Shown: positions 32,936 to 44,354, counted from the stretch's first letter. The stretch: DNA of 64,000 nucleotides from Sphaerolaimus hirsutus (GCA_964036195.1 OZ038451.1:4530529-4594528); one strand, 5' to 3'. The notes: a model not told the origin generated them from the letters alone. Translations and numbers: made by a program.

Positions 32936-33810
32936 TGTGCCAAGGAATGTGGGGTGATTTAGAGAGGTGCGGGGGGGAACTGAATTTTTGGGGTTACTGG
33001 GTGCGAAATTTGATAAGCTCGATGGGGGTGTATTTTTTAAATCTTCAAAATTCGATGGTGGTTTTGATTTTTGAGGAATTTATCTCACTGTAGATGATTT
33101 ACCAAACGCCCGGTCATCATACTGTAACATGAAAATGAAAGCGAGAAAATTGTCAATTGCGCGACTTTTATTTCGTCAAAAATACTGCAAGAACTTCATG
33201 TTTTGTAACCATTAAGTAAGTGCAAAAATACAAATATGTATTTATAAAAAAATTGCCAGTGTTATTTGATTTGACCAACCAGTGTTTCATAAAATATTCC
33301 ATATTTTTCATACCATACATTAAGCTACAAATAGTTTTCAACAGGTCTGGGTCACAATTTTTTCAAGCTTCACTTGTGAATATAATCCTTCCAAACATTC
33401 AATGTCTGAACTCATGATAAAATGGGGAAAATATCACAGGATCACATAGCTTGATTTGACTAATTTAGCATTCTATTTTATCACTTGAATAGCGTTCAGA
33501 ATTCTGTTTACTTCTAAATTGCGATTTGCAGACTAGATTTTGACCGGATTTTGTTGTTGACTTTCGTGGCGATATTAATTGAGTCGAAAGTTCAGCAAAA
33601 TGTCGCTTTTTCACTGCTGTATTTATGCAATGTGACATTTCTGTATTTCTTTTTGAGATAAAAAGACTTCTGTTGTAATTCCATCTTGAAGTTAACTTGA
33701 AGCAAAAAAATCCACACTTATTTCTTCTTCCCTGTCTATTCCACCGTTTGTAATATTTCCAAAAAAATTACAGATGTTACAGATGTTCCTTCAAAAAAAC
33801 TGTGTATATA
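32936..33810. other. Unassigned spacer
   Basis: AT-rich. No repeat or coding frame recognised. Confidence 0.3.
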
Positions 33811-34361
33811 CAGGGGTGGGCATCTTCAGTTACCGCTGGAAATAGCTTGAGCTACAGTTGAGCTATCACAATGAAATTTTAACACAATAGAGTAGACTCC
33901 ATAGGACACCTATGCTGAAGTTTGCAACCCAAACGGCCACAGTTTGGAGGAGTTGTGGAACACACAGTTTTTAGTGTAATTTTGTGACTTCACCCCCCTT
34001 ATCTCGGGACTGGGGGACTATTCGAGTAAAAAAAGAATTTGGTAGTAGGCGCGACCACAACATACTCAAAGGACATCAAAATCGGCCGATATACGACAGA
34101 ATGGGACGACACCAACGACCGATGACCCCCCCCCCCGTCAAATGCCACCCTCGATTTATCCTATGGGTGACGCCAAGTCACAAAATTACACTAAAAACCG
34201 TGTGTTCCACAACTCACCCAAAATGTGGCCGTTTGGGTTGCAAACTTCAGAATAGGTGTCCTATGGAGTCTACTCCATTGTGTTAAAATTTCATTCTGAT
34301 AGCTCAACCGTAGCTCAATCTATCGCATTTTCCCAGCGGTAACTGAAGATGCCCACCCCTG
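33811..34361. mobile_element. 551-bp TIR element with CAGGGGTGGGC ends
   Basis: Left CAGGGGTGGGCATCTTCAGT is inverted at the right as ACTGAAGATGCCCACCCCTG. The arms are about 178 bp and 187 bp and pair well, for example GTTTGCAACCCAAACGGCC against GGCCGTTTGGGTTGCAAAC. TA lies on both sides and there is no 8-bp match, although the end sequence looks hAT-like. The unpaired centre contains CCTTATCTCGGGACTGGGGG, also found at 2918-2965. No coding capacity. Confidence 0.82.
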
Positions 34362-34540
34362 TACTTATTCAACATATTTAAATAGGTATACATGAAAATA
34401 AAATCAAAACCACCACCAAAATCCGTGGAGATTGGGTGCTACCGTTAATCTCAACCATTTACCGTAAATTACCGGTACAGTAACAATTCCCACCCTATAA
34501 TATCCATGTTGTTTACGCAATTAATCGTTTCGAGTATATC
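34362..34540. other. Spacer
   Basis: AT-rich with ACCGTAAATTACCGGTACAG. Nothing recognised. Confidence 0.3.
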
Positions 34541-35983
34541 TAAACCCCTGTTTACCACGGTACGCACCATTGAAACATTTTCAAAAAACAATTCATAACT
34601 TCGCTATACAGCATTGTATTTGGCCAAGTGGGGTATCCCCTTGTAGGGCAATTCAAGCCCTACAAGTACATATAGGGCACAACAGATTATTCTCTAGGGT
34701 ATTTCATGGGCCAGATAAATTCTTTTATTCATTTAAAGCTGATCACCACGGTTGGCACCCTGGTGTTTCTTGGTCCTAAATCCTGATTTCCAAGGCTGCA
34801 TGCTGCAGCAAATACCAGATTTGAATAACTTTGGCACCCAGCCAGCTCTGAGTGTCAAAGCCCAGTTTGAAATGCATTTTGATGACTGTTTTCATTATAT
34901 TTTCTAGAACATGGCTGCAGATGATAAAAATAGCCAGTTTAGCTATTTCCCAAGCTTTTCAGCCACTTAAAATGCCTTGGCTGATGAATATGTCATCCAC
35001 ATACTGTGGTATGACTTTGTCATGGCTGCATATGTTTTGTAAATGTACTGGAGATTGTCAAGTACTGTTGTTGATTTCATCAATGGCTGTTTCTCCAGAG
35101 GTAAGGCCCTCATGTTCAAGCACATTTTAAAGGCATCATCTCTAACTGTAAGAGGAATGTTCAAGCTTTAAAATGAGTGCTTACATGCATAAATCTGTTC
35201 ACACAAATGTGAGATACACTATGGCGAAATTGTTACTTCCATTTTCTCGCCTATTTACTACTGAATTTGCAATTTTTGTGAGAAACTGATTTTTGAAATA
35301 ACCACTCTCATGTTTGTGTGAACAAATTTATGCATGTAAGCACGCATTTTAAAGCTTGAACATTCCTCTTACAGTTAGAGATGTTGCCTTTAAAATGTGC
35401 TTGAACATGAGGGCCTTATCTCTGGAAAAACAGCCAAAGATGTAATCAACATCAGTACTTGACAATCTCCAGTACATTTACAAAACATATGCAGCCATGA
35501 CAATATCATACCACACTATGTGGATGACATTTTCATCAGCCAAGGCATTTTCAGCAGCTGAAAAGCTATGGAAATGGCTAAACTGGCCATTTTTATCATC
35601 TGCGGACATGTTCCAGAAAATATAATGAAAACAGTCATAAAAATGCATTTCAAACTGGGCCTTGACACTCAGAGCTGGCTGATTGCCAAAGTTCTTCAAA
35701 TCTGGTATTTGCTGCAGCATGCAGCCTTGGAAATCAGGATTTAGGACCAAGAAACACCAGGGTGCCAACCGTGGTGATCAGCTTTAAATGAATAAAAGAA
35801 TTTATCTGGCCCATGAAATACCCTAGATACGAGATAATCTGTTGTGCCCTATATGCACTTGTAGGGCTTGAATTGCCCTACAATGGGATACCCCACTTGG
35901 CCAAATACAATGCTGTATAGCGAAGTTATGAATGGTTTTCTGAAAATGTTTCAATGGTGCCTACCGTGGTAAACAGGGGTTTA
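34541..35983. mobile_element. 1.4-kb inverted-repeat element with coding-like arms
   Basis: Left TAAACCCCTGTTTACCACGG and right CCGTGGTAAACAGGGGTTTA delimit two arms of about 675 bp (34541 to about 35214, and about 35306 to 35983) around a spacer of about 90 bp. TA can be read as the target duplication. Each arm, read from its outer end, holds the same reading frame, decayed to different extents. The right arm (minus strand, from about 35768) is open for 96 codons, including FEMHFYDCFHYIFWNMSADD and ENALADENVIHIVWYDIVMA. The left arm has TAG and TAA where the right has TGG and GAA. Both then share one TAA, followed by a 42-codon open segment beginning MYWRLSST and ending LTVRGMFKL. I do not recognise the protein. 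The source could be a transposase fragment or a captured host exon. A read-through transcript would fold into long double-stranded RNA. Confidence 0.8.
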
Positions 35984-36532
35984 GGAACAATGTGGCGTCG
36001 ACGAATAAATGTTTATGTTTAAAAAAATAGAAACCAAATAAATACCTTGCAGCGGCTTCATGTCTTGTATAGGATCCAGAAGTCATCGTATATAATTTAG
36101 AATAAAGTGAAAATGAAATAATTATTGACGATAATAACAAAAATGATCGAATAGACAATGGATCGTCGCATGACCTGTTTGAATGAAATTATAATTAAAA
36201 TGTAATGATAAATGGCACTGGTAATTGGATGCGCTTTCAAATGCGGAATTATTCAATATTAATAATGGATTGTTTTCTATTAAACTATATATCATCACTG
36301 CGTATCCAGAAAATAAGGTACCTACACAAATAAAACCTGGATAAATTTCATGAAATGCAAAAAGCACCAGAATTTCTATTTACGACACAATCAAAAACAG
36401 CACATGGATTTGAATCATGATAAAAAAATTGCAAAGGTATCAAAACTCAGTAAATACAATTCTCCACATTCTATTGATGTAAGTAAGAAAAGGAATATAA
36501 AGGAATAAACGTTCGGGCCGGGGAACTACCTA
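35984..36532. other. Unassigned spacer
   Basis: AT-rich, nothing recognised. Confidence 0.3.
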
Positions 36533-36728
36533 CCGTACTACCTCCGATTGTAAGTACCTATTTACATTAAATTGATTTCGTCATTTCTTCTGTATCTTCA
36601 ATTAAAGGGTACCATTTTAACAGGGTACTTTACGCTGCTTTCACCAGATTTTGCAAAAGTTGTACCTTCAATTAGAGGATGCCATTTATTGGAGGTATTT
36701 ATGCCTACTACAATAGGAGGTAATACGG
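36533..36728. mobile_element. Family B MITE, diverged copy
   Basis: Left CCGTACTACCTCCGATTGTA after TA and right AATAGGAGGTAATACGG before TA. TTCAATTAAAGGGTACCATT and TTCAATTAGAGGATGCCATT are degenerate versions of the family B unit. Confidence 0.7.
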
Positions 36729-37352
36729 TATTTCAAAAGCGCACCTCACGTGTACCTGGGTATTTACGGATCTTTAGAAGTATACTTTCTTAACCTGTCC
36801 CGAACATACTAATGTACAGTGCGGTGCAGTGCATGCAAATTGGGGCCATTATAACTGAATACTTACCGTATTAAGTGCAATCTTAACTGCCGGACCGTAA
36901 ATATGGTCACTGGGAAGAGAGTATGAACACCCATTACTTGTGTTCGTATTTGTGTAAATGTAGGTATCTGAATATGTATTTGTGTAGGTTTGTGAAAGTG
37001 ATACAATTGATAATCTGGTCAAAGTGACATTTCTTACACATTTTTGACTTAAATTATTTTATCAAACATTTTTAATATAGTGCCGAGTGCCAGAACAGCA
37101 TGGCGCTAGGGCACACTTAAACACCACCGAAATTAGGGACACACATAAATCTGTTAAGAACCATTTCAGTTTACCAGAACGAGGAGTCTGTCAACTACTA
37201 TTGACATCGATCAAAAACGTACCTAGTAAACTCAAAAATGTTCAAAACAAAATTATGAGTTTTCCAAAAGTGCGTAGCCACTATTTATGCGCCTTACTAG
37301 AACATAATCTGGCCACCCAGAGGGTATTTGCGCTTACAATTTGACCCTACAT
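36729..37352. other. Unassigned spacer
   Basis: AT-rich. An 85-codon frame at 37087-37344 has no recognisable motif. Confidence 0.3.
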
Positions 37353-37649
37353 ACACACACATCCTGGTTGACAAGGACACCAAATGTCAACTGGTTCCCA
37401 TCCCAATTAAAAGCTCGCTGACGAGCCGTCTAACGACGTTCAGAATTCAGATGCACTAATGTTGAATAAAGTGAAACTGATACTGAAGTGTTGAAAAAAA
37501 ATTGCGGTATGTGCAATGTATTTAAAACAGGGCCGGCATCAAGTATATATGTATACAATAATTCGTAGTGTCACTCGTCAGCGAACTTTGAATTGGAATG
37601 GGAACCAGTTGAGATTTGGTGTCCTTGTCAACTAGCGTGTGTTGGGCCT
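37353..37649. mobile_element. Family D element, GATCC-arm subfamily
   Basis: CACACACATCCTGGTTGACA and AACTGGTTCCCATCCCAATT at the left are mirrored by AATTGGAATGGGAACCAGTT and GTCAACTAGCGTGTGTTGGG at the right. GCTCGCTGACGAGCC and CGTCAGCGAAC give further arm symmetry around an AT-rich core. Confidence 0.8.
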
Positions 37650-38580
37650 TTATCGGGCTACCCGAAAAACTGTCGGGCAATTTTTGTCCATTTCCAGGTA
37701 TACATCAGGTTCCAGGTTTCCAGGTTCACGCACCCCGATGTTATATTTATATAGTTTTGCAGGCACAGAATAGCCAGTCTCACCTAACTAAATTCATAGC
37801 CTCACGCATAGCGATGGCATACTCACTTAAGAAAGCTGTTAATTTTTTTCCTGCAAAAAGGGTTTTTGAATTTCGATTTCTCCATGATGTTTTTCTAAAC
37901 TTCTGATTTATTTCTGGTATAATTTGTGTATTTTTCCCACTGGAACCTGGAGAACAGAACTTTTGGAGCCATTTGGAAAATGTCCAAGTAATGTGAAAAT
38001 GTCACATGAATTTTCGACCTAAAATACACAACAGAATGCCTGAATTAAAAAAAACAAACATTATAAAATATTTTTTTCCGGCGAAAAGTTTTCGAATTTA
38101 CGTTTGCCACCATTAATCACGCATGGCAGCGTTCGAAAATGGCAATAATGTCACACGCGAGTAGGCAATTATTTTGTCAGCTACCTAGCCAAGGTATTCA
38201 TACATCATTTACAATACCTAACTAGGTAATTAAGCATTTATGTTATGTAAATATGTATGTGGGCACATCGGTTAAATGTACTTTTAATCTAGTGAGACAG
38301 ACCTTATGAACCAAAAAGGTCACCCATGTTAGGCACATTGCAGTGGCACACACTGGAAAATTATTTATCTGTTTAAACATACTAGACTACAGAAAAATAA
38401 CTAGTATCCCAGTAATTAAAAATCAGATTAAGCATGTACCTACGCATGGGTTAAATAAAAAACATCCATACATGAATACACGCAAATGACCATACAACTA
38501 TAAAAATTTAACGATAAAACGATAAAAAAGCTGATTAGTAGTCCTTACTCAGAATCATACTGGCAGTTCATTAATTATAA
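37650..38580. other. Unassigned spacer
   Basis: CGGGCTACCC and CTGTCGGGCA at 37657-37680 resemble the small hairpin at 5333-5358. Otherwise AT-rich and unremarkable. Confidence 0.3.
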
Positions 38581-38764
38581 TCAGAATAGTGCCATAGAAA
38601 TCCAGGGCTCAGAGGCAACCTTCAAATTGGCACAGGACTTGACAAAATTCGGCAGCTTGGCAAGCGGCCAACTGTCAAAGGTTGCCCCGTTTCCTCGCAT
38701 GAGCCGCGGGGCCAGCCTTCGAAAAAGACACGCGAAATGCCCAGTGCGACGGCATATCAATACC
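38581..38764. other. GC-richer exon-like patch, strand undecided
   Basis: The plus strand is open for more than 60 codons: EIQGSEATFKLAQDLTKFGS, then GQLSKVAPFPRMSRGASLRK. The minus strand carries a 73-codon frame over the same bases. No splice site is compelling and no domain is recognised. The patch runs directly into the family L element at 38765, so it could be unrecognised repeat. Confidence 0.18.
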
Positions 38765-39060
38765 TGGGGCCAGATCCAATTTGAACGTGAGGCGCCAGAC
38801 ACGCGAGTAAATGCTGGAATTGTGCACGTCTGTGAACGATTTCACGCGCTTAGGGCTCACAGACAGTGGTTGATATTGCAAATTCGTGTCAACTGAATGT
38901 CAACAAAAAACACAAAAAAATGTTACGACATATTCATGTTGAAATCACACACTTAACCAAAATTTAGTTGAATTTAGTTGACACGAATTTTAATGTCAAC
39001 TAGTGCGTGGGCCCTTACCCGCGTGTCGCGCGCCTCACGTTCAAATTGGATCCCGCCCCC
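38765..39060. mobile_element. Family L element containing a family D element
   Basis: Left GGGGCCAGATCCAATTTGAA and right CGTTCAAATTGGATCCCGCC pair, with GTGAGGCGCC against GCGCGCCTCAC just inside. Inside, about 38866-39012 is a family D copy: AATTCGTGTCAACTGAATG, then GTTGACACGAATTTTAATG, ending GTCAACTAGTGCGTGGGCCC. The other family L copy is at 53494-53612. Confidence 0.65.
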
Positions 39061-39237
39061 GGAGCGCCAATTTTCCCCGATCTCTCAGTTCCGCGACCCG
39101 AATAGTTGAAGCCCGAAGGCTGGGCAGGAAGCCCGACAGCCTAACTAAGCCTGTTGTGGCGCCGCGGCGACCGTCACTTTTGCCGCCCCGTCACGCAGTG
39201 CTCCGCGGCGCGGCGAGCCCGGATTAGGGATTGGAAG
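39061..39237. other. CpG-rich patch
   Basis: Unusually rich in CG dinucleotides (GTGGCGCCGCGGCGACCG, CTCCGCGGCGCGGCGAGCCC). It lies immediately upstream of the small ATG frame at 39238. It could be a promoter-like CpG patch, decayed coding DNA or the edge of the family L repeat. Confidence 0.25.
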
Positions 39238-39447
39238 ATGGCCCCAACCCGTGGAACTACCCGGGATGACTACCCGGGTTTTACAGGAGATTATTTACCT
39301 AGGTTATTTGTGAAGATTTCTGTTGGCAAAATTTCTCGCACAAAAACGACGAGATGGACGGCAGTTTCGAACGACTCTCACAGTCCATCATCTAACGTTA
39401 AGCCAACACACGCTACATTTGATCTTGTTGCAAAACTAAGCGAATAA
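39238..39447 (+). CDS. Small hypothetical ORF, 69 codons
   Basis: The ATG has a favourable context (GGAAGATGGCC) and follows a CpG-rich patch. The peptide starts MAPTRGTTRDDYPGFTGDYL, continues with KISVGKISRTKTTRWTAVSN and ends in LVAKLSE before TAA. It is basic, with no signal peptide or membrane segment, and I recognise no family. The frame stays open upstream of the ATG for 28 codons without another ATG. Support is only context and composition, so this could be a first exon fragment or noise. Confidence 0.18.
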   Translation: MAPTRGTTRDDYPGFTGDYLPRLFVKISVGKISRTKTTRWTAVSNDSHSPSSNVKPTHATFDLVAKLSE

Positions 39448-39570
39448 AATCCCGGCAATAAAAATAACATCGACAACAAAACCCGAGCTAAAAATGCCCG
39501 TCACCCCCCCCCCCCCCCCCAGCTCGAAACGTATCACATCACATTCGAGGCGCTAAACTTGTGGGGGAGG
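39448..39570. other. Spacer with C run
   Basis: A C run of about 16 at 39506-39521, otherwise nothing. Confidence 0.3.
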
Positions 39571-39580
39571 GTATATAGCG

Positions 39581-40087
39581 TAGTTGTTAAAACGTATTTA
39601 CGTTTTCTCGATAAATACGTATACTCGCGTACTGCGTAAATACGTTTACGTTTCCTCCCGAAAAAATACCGGTACTCACTTACTCGCGTAGTTTTTGAAA
39701 ATACGCGAGTACAGAAAACGTATTGTAAATGGACAGAAAATGTCATTTTGCGAGACAGAAAGTGACAAACATTTTCGTATGAAATACTTAAAACACATTT
39801 TTATGTATTTCAGAATAAAAATTGAAAAGATAGTGATTTTCACGTAATTTTTGTGAGAAAAATACTCACTTTTACGTTTTCTGTGAGAAAAATACCCATT
39901 TTTACATTTTCCCCGAGCAAAAAAATCATTTTTACGTTTTCCCTTAAAAAAAGTCTTTTACTCACCTTTTACGCAGTGTAAAAGTAAAAATAAAATACTT
40001 TACGTTTTCTGTACTCAGGACTGAGTATAAAAAACACTTTACGTTTAGATTTACTTTCCAAAAAGTCCAGTACTTTTAACAACTGTG
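39581..40087. mobile_element. Family G element with 10-bp flanking direct repeat
   Basis: Left TAGTTGTTAAAACGTATTTA and right AGTACTTTTAACAACTGTG. GTATATAGCG is present immediately outside both ends (39571-39580, 40088-40097). The interior is a dense field of ATTTTTACGTTTTC and GTAAATACG motifs in both orientations. The duplication length fits a hAT-type 8-bp duplication with two extra matching bases. Confidence 0.75.
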
Positions 40088-40097
40088 GTATATAGCG

Positions 40098-40281
40098 CGG
40101 CGCCGCGTCGCCAGTGATTGCGGGTGCCCCGCGGATACGCGGCGCGACACATCTCATCAATATCACATGTATGGATGGGGCTGACTTTGAGCAGGCGAGT
40201 AGAACGAAGCTGTTTCAGATGCGCGTATTTTTAACTAGCGGCTACACTAGAAGCTAACGCGCGCATGTGAGCATGTATTTA
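40098..40281. other. Spacer
   Basis: GC-richer in the first 60 bases (GGCGCCGCGTCGCC), otherwise nothing recognised. Confidence 0.3.
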
Positions 40282-41191
40282 CCGTATTTTCTCGATATAC
40301 TCGAAGTACCCCCTGGTCAAGGGGTCTCCTAGGGGGGGGGGGGGCTGGGGGGGGGCTGCCCCTCCCCCAAATCGGCCAGCTATATATCTATCCCGGAGGC
40401 CGCTCAGCTATCTATCTATCCCGAGGCAAAATTTCTGGCTACTACCCCCAAAGACTCCCCAACTCGCTCAGCTATCTATCTATCTGGAGTGGGTTTTGAG
40501 ATATTTTGCCCCAATTTTCGCTCAAAATCACTCATTTTCGCACTTTTTATAGTTTTTCACCTTTAAAATCGTGCTTTCCCGCTACATACATGATTATATA
40601 CCCATTTGTAGCCATTTTAAAGATACTTTTGGCTACTTTTAACTGATTATTAGCGATTTTTGTCCCTTTTCTGCCTTCTTAACCATAAAAAAGCCTATAT
40701 ATTGTGCCCCCGCCAGCCCCCCCCCCAGAAAAATTTTCAGCTATCTATCCCTCCGGAGGAGCGATTTGCTATCTACCCAGCCCCCGCGAGGGCTAAAATC
40801 TTGGGACCCCTGCCCTGGTCTGAGGAAAACATACCCCCTCGAAGTACCCCCTGGTCTGAGGAAAACATACCCCTCGAAATACCTCCCCCAGGTTTGAATG
40901 GGGTACATCAGGTATGCGATGTACATGATGTATTAATTGGGGCCAATTTTCATCGCAGCTACACATATTTACACTAGTTTGTGTAGCGATGTGCTGATTT
41001 ATGTCCTAATATATTTATATTTATCCTGTTTGGTCACATTTATTGCCTGATTTGACTATGTAAAAGACTTTTCTGCATACGATACTTCTGGAGAAAAAAT
41101 CCCCCACCCCTCAAAAAAATTCTCCCCCCCCCCCCCTCAGAAAAATTTCTGGCGAAATAATAGTCCCCCGAGGAATTTCCAGAAATTACGG
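40282..41191. mobile_element. Large family A element carrying a family K block
   Basis: Left CCGTATTTTCTCGATATACT after TA and right AGGAATTTCCAGAAATTACGG before TA. Inside, 40330-40800 is family K: CGGCCAGCTATATATCTATC, CAGCTATCTATCTATCCCGA and similar, bracketed by G and C runs. A second family A left arm starts near 40830 (CCCCTCGAAGTACCCCCTGG), and the family A core (GCAGCTACACATATTTAC, TAGTTTGTGTAGCG) follows at 40955-40990. At 910 bp it is roughly twice the usual family size, so it is probably a nested composite. Confidence 0.68.
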
Positions 41192-41306
41192 TATGCAGAT
41201 ACATTCTGAAATGAATACAGCATCACGTTGCATTTTCGCCCCGCCAGCGTTGCAAACGCGATGGCAGCATTTCGAATTTACCCATTTCGGGGTTGGAAAT
41301 AATATA

Positions 41307-41445
41307 CCGTATTCCCTCGAAATACCCCCAGGGGATTTATGTTTTCAGAGTGGAATTTTTGAGGGGTGGGTATTTTTTCTCAGCTCGAAAACACCTGGGG
41401 GTATTTCGAGGGGGGGGGGGTTAATTCAAGGGGGTTATTCAAAAG
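41307..41445. mobile_element. Family A short subtype, right end truncated
   Basis: Left CCGTATTCCCTCGAAATACC after TA, then CAGCTCGAAAACACCTGGGG and a G run with TTAATTCAAGGGGG. It stops near 41445 without CGAGGAAATACGG. Close relative of 54396-54545. Confidence 0.7.
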
Positions 41446-42540
41446 TTGAAATTCAGTCAGAATGACATTTAATTGCTTGATTTAACTACGAAAAAACCAG
41501 AGCTGTGCTGTGCATCCAACATTAGACATAAAAATCGCACTTAAAAGCGGGGGGGGGGGGGGTTCGTTGCACCCCAAATATGCCCCCCCCCTCAAATCTC
41601 ATCTCAGTCCGCTGTTAATGGGCAGGCGGCGCTGCAAAATCCATGCAAAAGAATGTAAATTTCACGAGCGCCGCGCCGCACCAGACTAGTATCAACATGC
41701 ATGGAATGCGAGATAAGTGCCATCTAGCATCACGAAATGCTCGATTGTGAGCTTTATATTGAGGACGTTGGCTACCCCCCCCCCCCTACACGACTGCACT
41801 TAGCACTTTATGTATCCAGAGCACTTTATTTGAAGTTGGCTACTTTTTGAAGATAAGTGTGTAAATATCAACGCATTTGTTGATCAATGTTTCACTCACT
41901 GTTTCATGTACTCAATGTTTCACGGAAATAATTATGTTTGCGACGTATTGATTTCATAGAAAATTCATACACGATCCACAAAGTGAGGGTTACGGTCCAG
42001 TCCAGACGATATCATTTTTTGGATATCACTTCCGTATATTTGTCAGAATTTTCGACTTCGTATGAACCCTTACAGGTGGGTAACAAGTTACCTATACGAT
42101 TACTTTGGCAGCGTAATGTGCAGAAAAGAGAACTCGCTACTCTAACGGATCAAAGACTTATCCAGGGGGGGGGGCTGCGGCCCCCCATTCCTGGGTGACA
42201 CCTGAAAAATCCCGGGAAATGCAACATTTGCTACAAATTTTACAAGGTGTGCGCATTCCTCCCCCGGTGACATTTGCCCCCCCCCCGCTCAAAAATTCTG
42301 CATACGTACCTGTAAGGGATGTATGATACATATTTATTACGTATTTATCGCGTATGTTAATACAAAGCGGCGCTTGAGAAGCAAAATCTCGAATTAATGA
42401 ATGGCCGGATTAAATATTTATTATGGGAAAATGCGGTTTGTATGTAAAGGGGGAAATTTCAAGCAGCTTTTATGAAAATCTACAAAATGGTCAGATAAGG
42501 GTTTATTACTAGGTATATACATACATCACGAGTTCCATAA
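41446..42540. other. Spacer with G/C homopolymer patches
   Basis: G run at 41549-41562 and C run at 41584-41591. 42161-42205 holds CCAGGGGGGGGGGCTGCGGC then CCCCCCATTCCTGGGTGAC, the same arrangement as 14265-14312. C runs lie at 41776-41787 and 42279-42287. No credible gene. Confidence 0.4.
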
Positions 42541-42627
42541 TTAAATAGACATTTTACAAATTTGTACGACATTTTGCTTGACATTTGACACGTTACATTT
42601 TAGTGCGGGACTGCCCCTCGTTATTAA
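42541..42627. mobile_element. Family C right half only
   Basis: AGACATTTTACAAATTTG, CTTGACATTTGACACG and GTGCGGGACTGCCCC form a family C right arm. No left arm is seen. Confidence 0.6.
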
Positions 42628-42912
42628 ATAATTACAAAGCCAATATAATAAAATAAGCAAAAACGCATTCTAATACCCTTTTTACAAATGGGTCTTTTCA
42701 CTGTCCCTTGATTTCAGGAACAGCCCTTAATATAAACACCAGGGAAAACCCTTAATCAAAATTGTGAGCCTGGCAATTTAGCAACAAAACATGGTTTCTA
42801 TCAAGCCAGAAATATCACCTGTCAGTTTGTCAAAGACATTTGACGATTGAAAAACGGACACATGCAAATATTGAGGACTTGCGCTCGCATTTTCAAAGGA
42901 ATCGTCTCATAT
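42628..42912. other. Unassigned spacer
   Basis: AT-rich, nothing recognised. Confidence 0.3.
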
Positions 42913-43106
42913 AGGTATACTCGGCGGACATCACACTTAGTATTAAAACCTACCATAACCCATCTGAATAATGGACCTAAAATTGTACAGTTTTTGCATA
43001 ATATTTCGTTTTCCTACCAAATAATTAATTACGAAATTTATCACAAGAATTTATTCATTAAATGATGGTAGGTTTCCATTTTGTGCTGTCCGCTGAGTAT
43101 ACCTAA
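42913..43106. mobile_element. Small TIR element related to family I
   Basis: Left AGGTATACTCGGCGGACATC and right GTGCTGTCCGCTGAGTATACCT form TIRs of about 22 bp. TAAAACCTACCATAACCC is answered by GATGGTAGGTTTCC. TACTCGGCGG is also the right-hand end motif of the family I copy at 57122-57352. TA can be read on each side. Confidence 0.75.
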
Positions 43107-43657
43107 ATAGCACTACTGTGTGGCACGAAACTACAATGATTTCTAAAATCAGTATATTTTTCACAGTCACTCAAGGCAAATATGAATTGAAAAGTTTTTT
43201 GTCTACTTGGGAGGGAAAAAATCGTTTAGCTGTTTGATTTTTCAAATCATTTTTTTAAAAATTTATTGTTTTAGATAATATCAGTTTATTCAAGAGAATA
43301 AACTGAAAACTAGGTCCCTACGTACATACCGAGTAAATATTTACTCGTAATGATTTAAAGGAGCCATGGCACATCTAAATAAAATTTTGGCGTTTTTACA
43401 TCACTGCTATTGGCTGTTTTAGCCACAATGTCTAGCTACAAACTTATCTATTTACATTCAAACCTACCTAAACAGATTTGACACTTAGAAACATCTAAGT
43501 ACTACTTAGGTAAATAATAATATCAAGACAGACTGAATACATTTCTCACGTCATGTTGAATCGAGATTGAAAATTGTGATTGACCCATTATGCAAGTATA
43601 AATAGTGGGATGGATATAAATCAACACATGTGTGTAGCATTCAGATTGAATTATATA
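43107..43657. other. Unassigned spacer
   Basis: AT-rich, nothing recognised. Confidence 0.3.
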
Positions 43658-43800
43658 CCGTATTTCCTTGAATAATCGCCCTGGGGGATTATGTTTTCGT
43701 CAGACTTTTTAGAGGGGGGATTATTCAAGGAGGGATTATTTTTACTCACGCATCTAACAGGGGGTATTATTCGTGGGGGGAATTATTCAAGCAAATACGG
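43658..43800. mobile_element. Family A short subtype
   Basis: A 143-bp element: CCGTATTTCCTTGAATAATC after TA and TTATTCAAGCAAATACGG before TA. Interior units are AGGGGGGATTATTCAAGG, ACAGGGGGTATTATTCGTGG and similar. Essentially TIRs plus iterons with almost no core. Confidence 0.82.
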
Positions 43801-44354
43801 TAGATGTGTATGAATTGATCGCGTGGGAGAAATTGTCAAGTATAAAAGGTATAAGGTAGTGTAAAAATAGAAATGTTGCTTTTGGTTGAGAATGACAATT
43901 AACGCTCAAATATTTGCAAAATGAAACAAAGTCATAAAAAACAGTTAGGTAAACTCAGAAGACACATTTTCCAAATAAATTGAGTAAAACTTACCGTGAC
44001 TATGACATCGATAGACGGTAAACCGGCGCCGCGCCGCCCTACTCTAGGCCACGACTGTATGGGGCTTCTAAGGCGCTATTATGTTTAGATACTTGGCTTT
44101 GTGCCAATTTTGGAGTGTGACTAATCATTCGAGTGCCAGACTCTTAAAAGTTGCATTTTTCATTAAAAAACAGGTTCAACATTCAGGCACCGAAAAAGAC
44201 AAGTACAATAAAATCATACTTGATCAATGGCCAAAAAACCTTGTCCCAATCACGCTAGACAGCCCAATACAGTCGGCCCGATGGAGGGCCCAAATCAAAC
44301 CAATGTCTGGGCAATGTCTGTCCTTCGGCCAACGAAGGTAGATCGGGCGCCAAT
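43801..44354. other. Unassigned spacer
   Basis: An 86-codon frame at 44081-44341 shows no motif. Otherwise AT-rich. Confidence 0.3.

Noticed and set aside
39000-39060. GTTCAAATT in family L as a possible RNA polymerase III B box (SINE)
   Set aside because: The final C of the B box is missing, no A box lies at the right distance, and the sequence is part of an inverted repeat.
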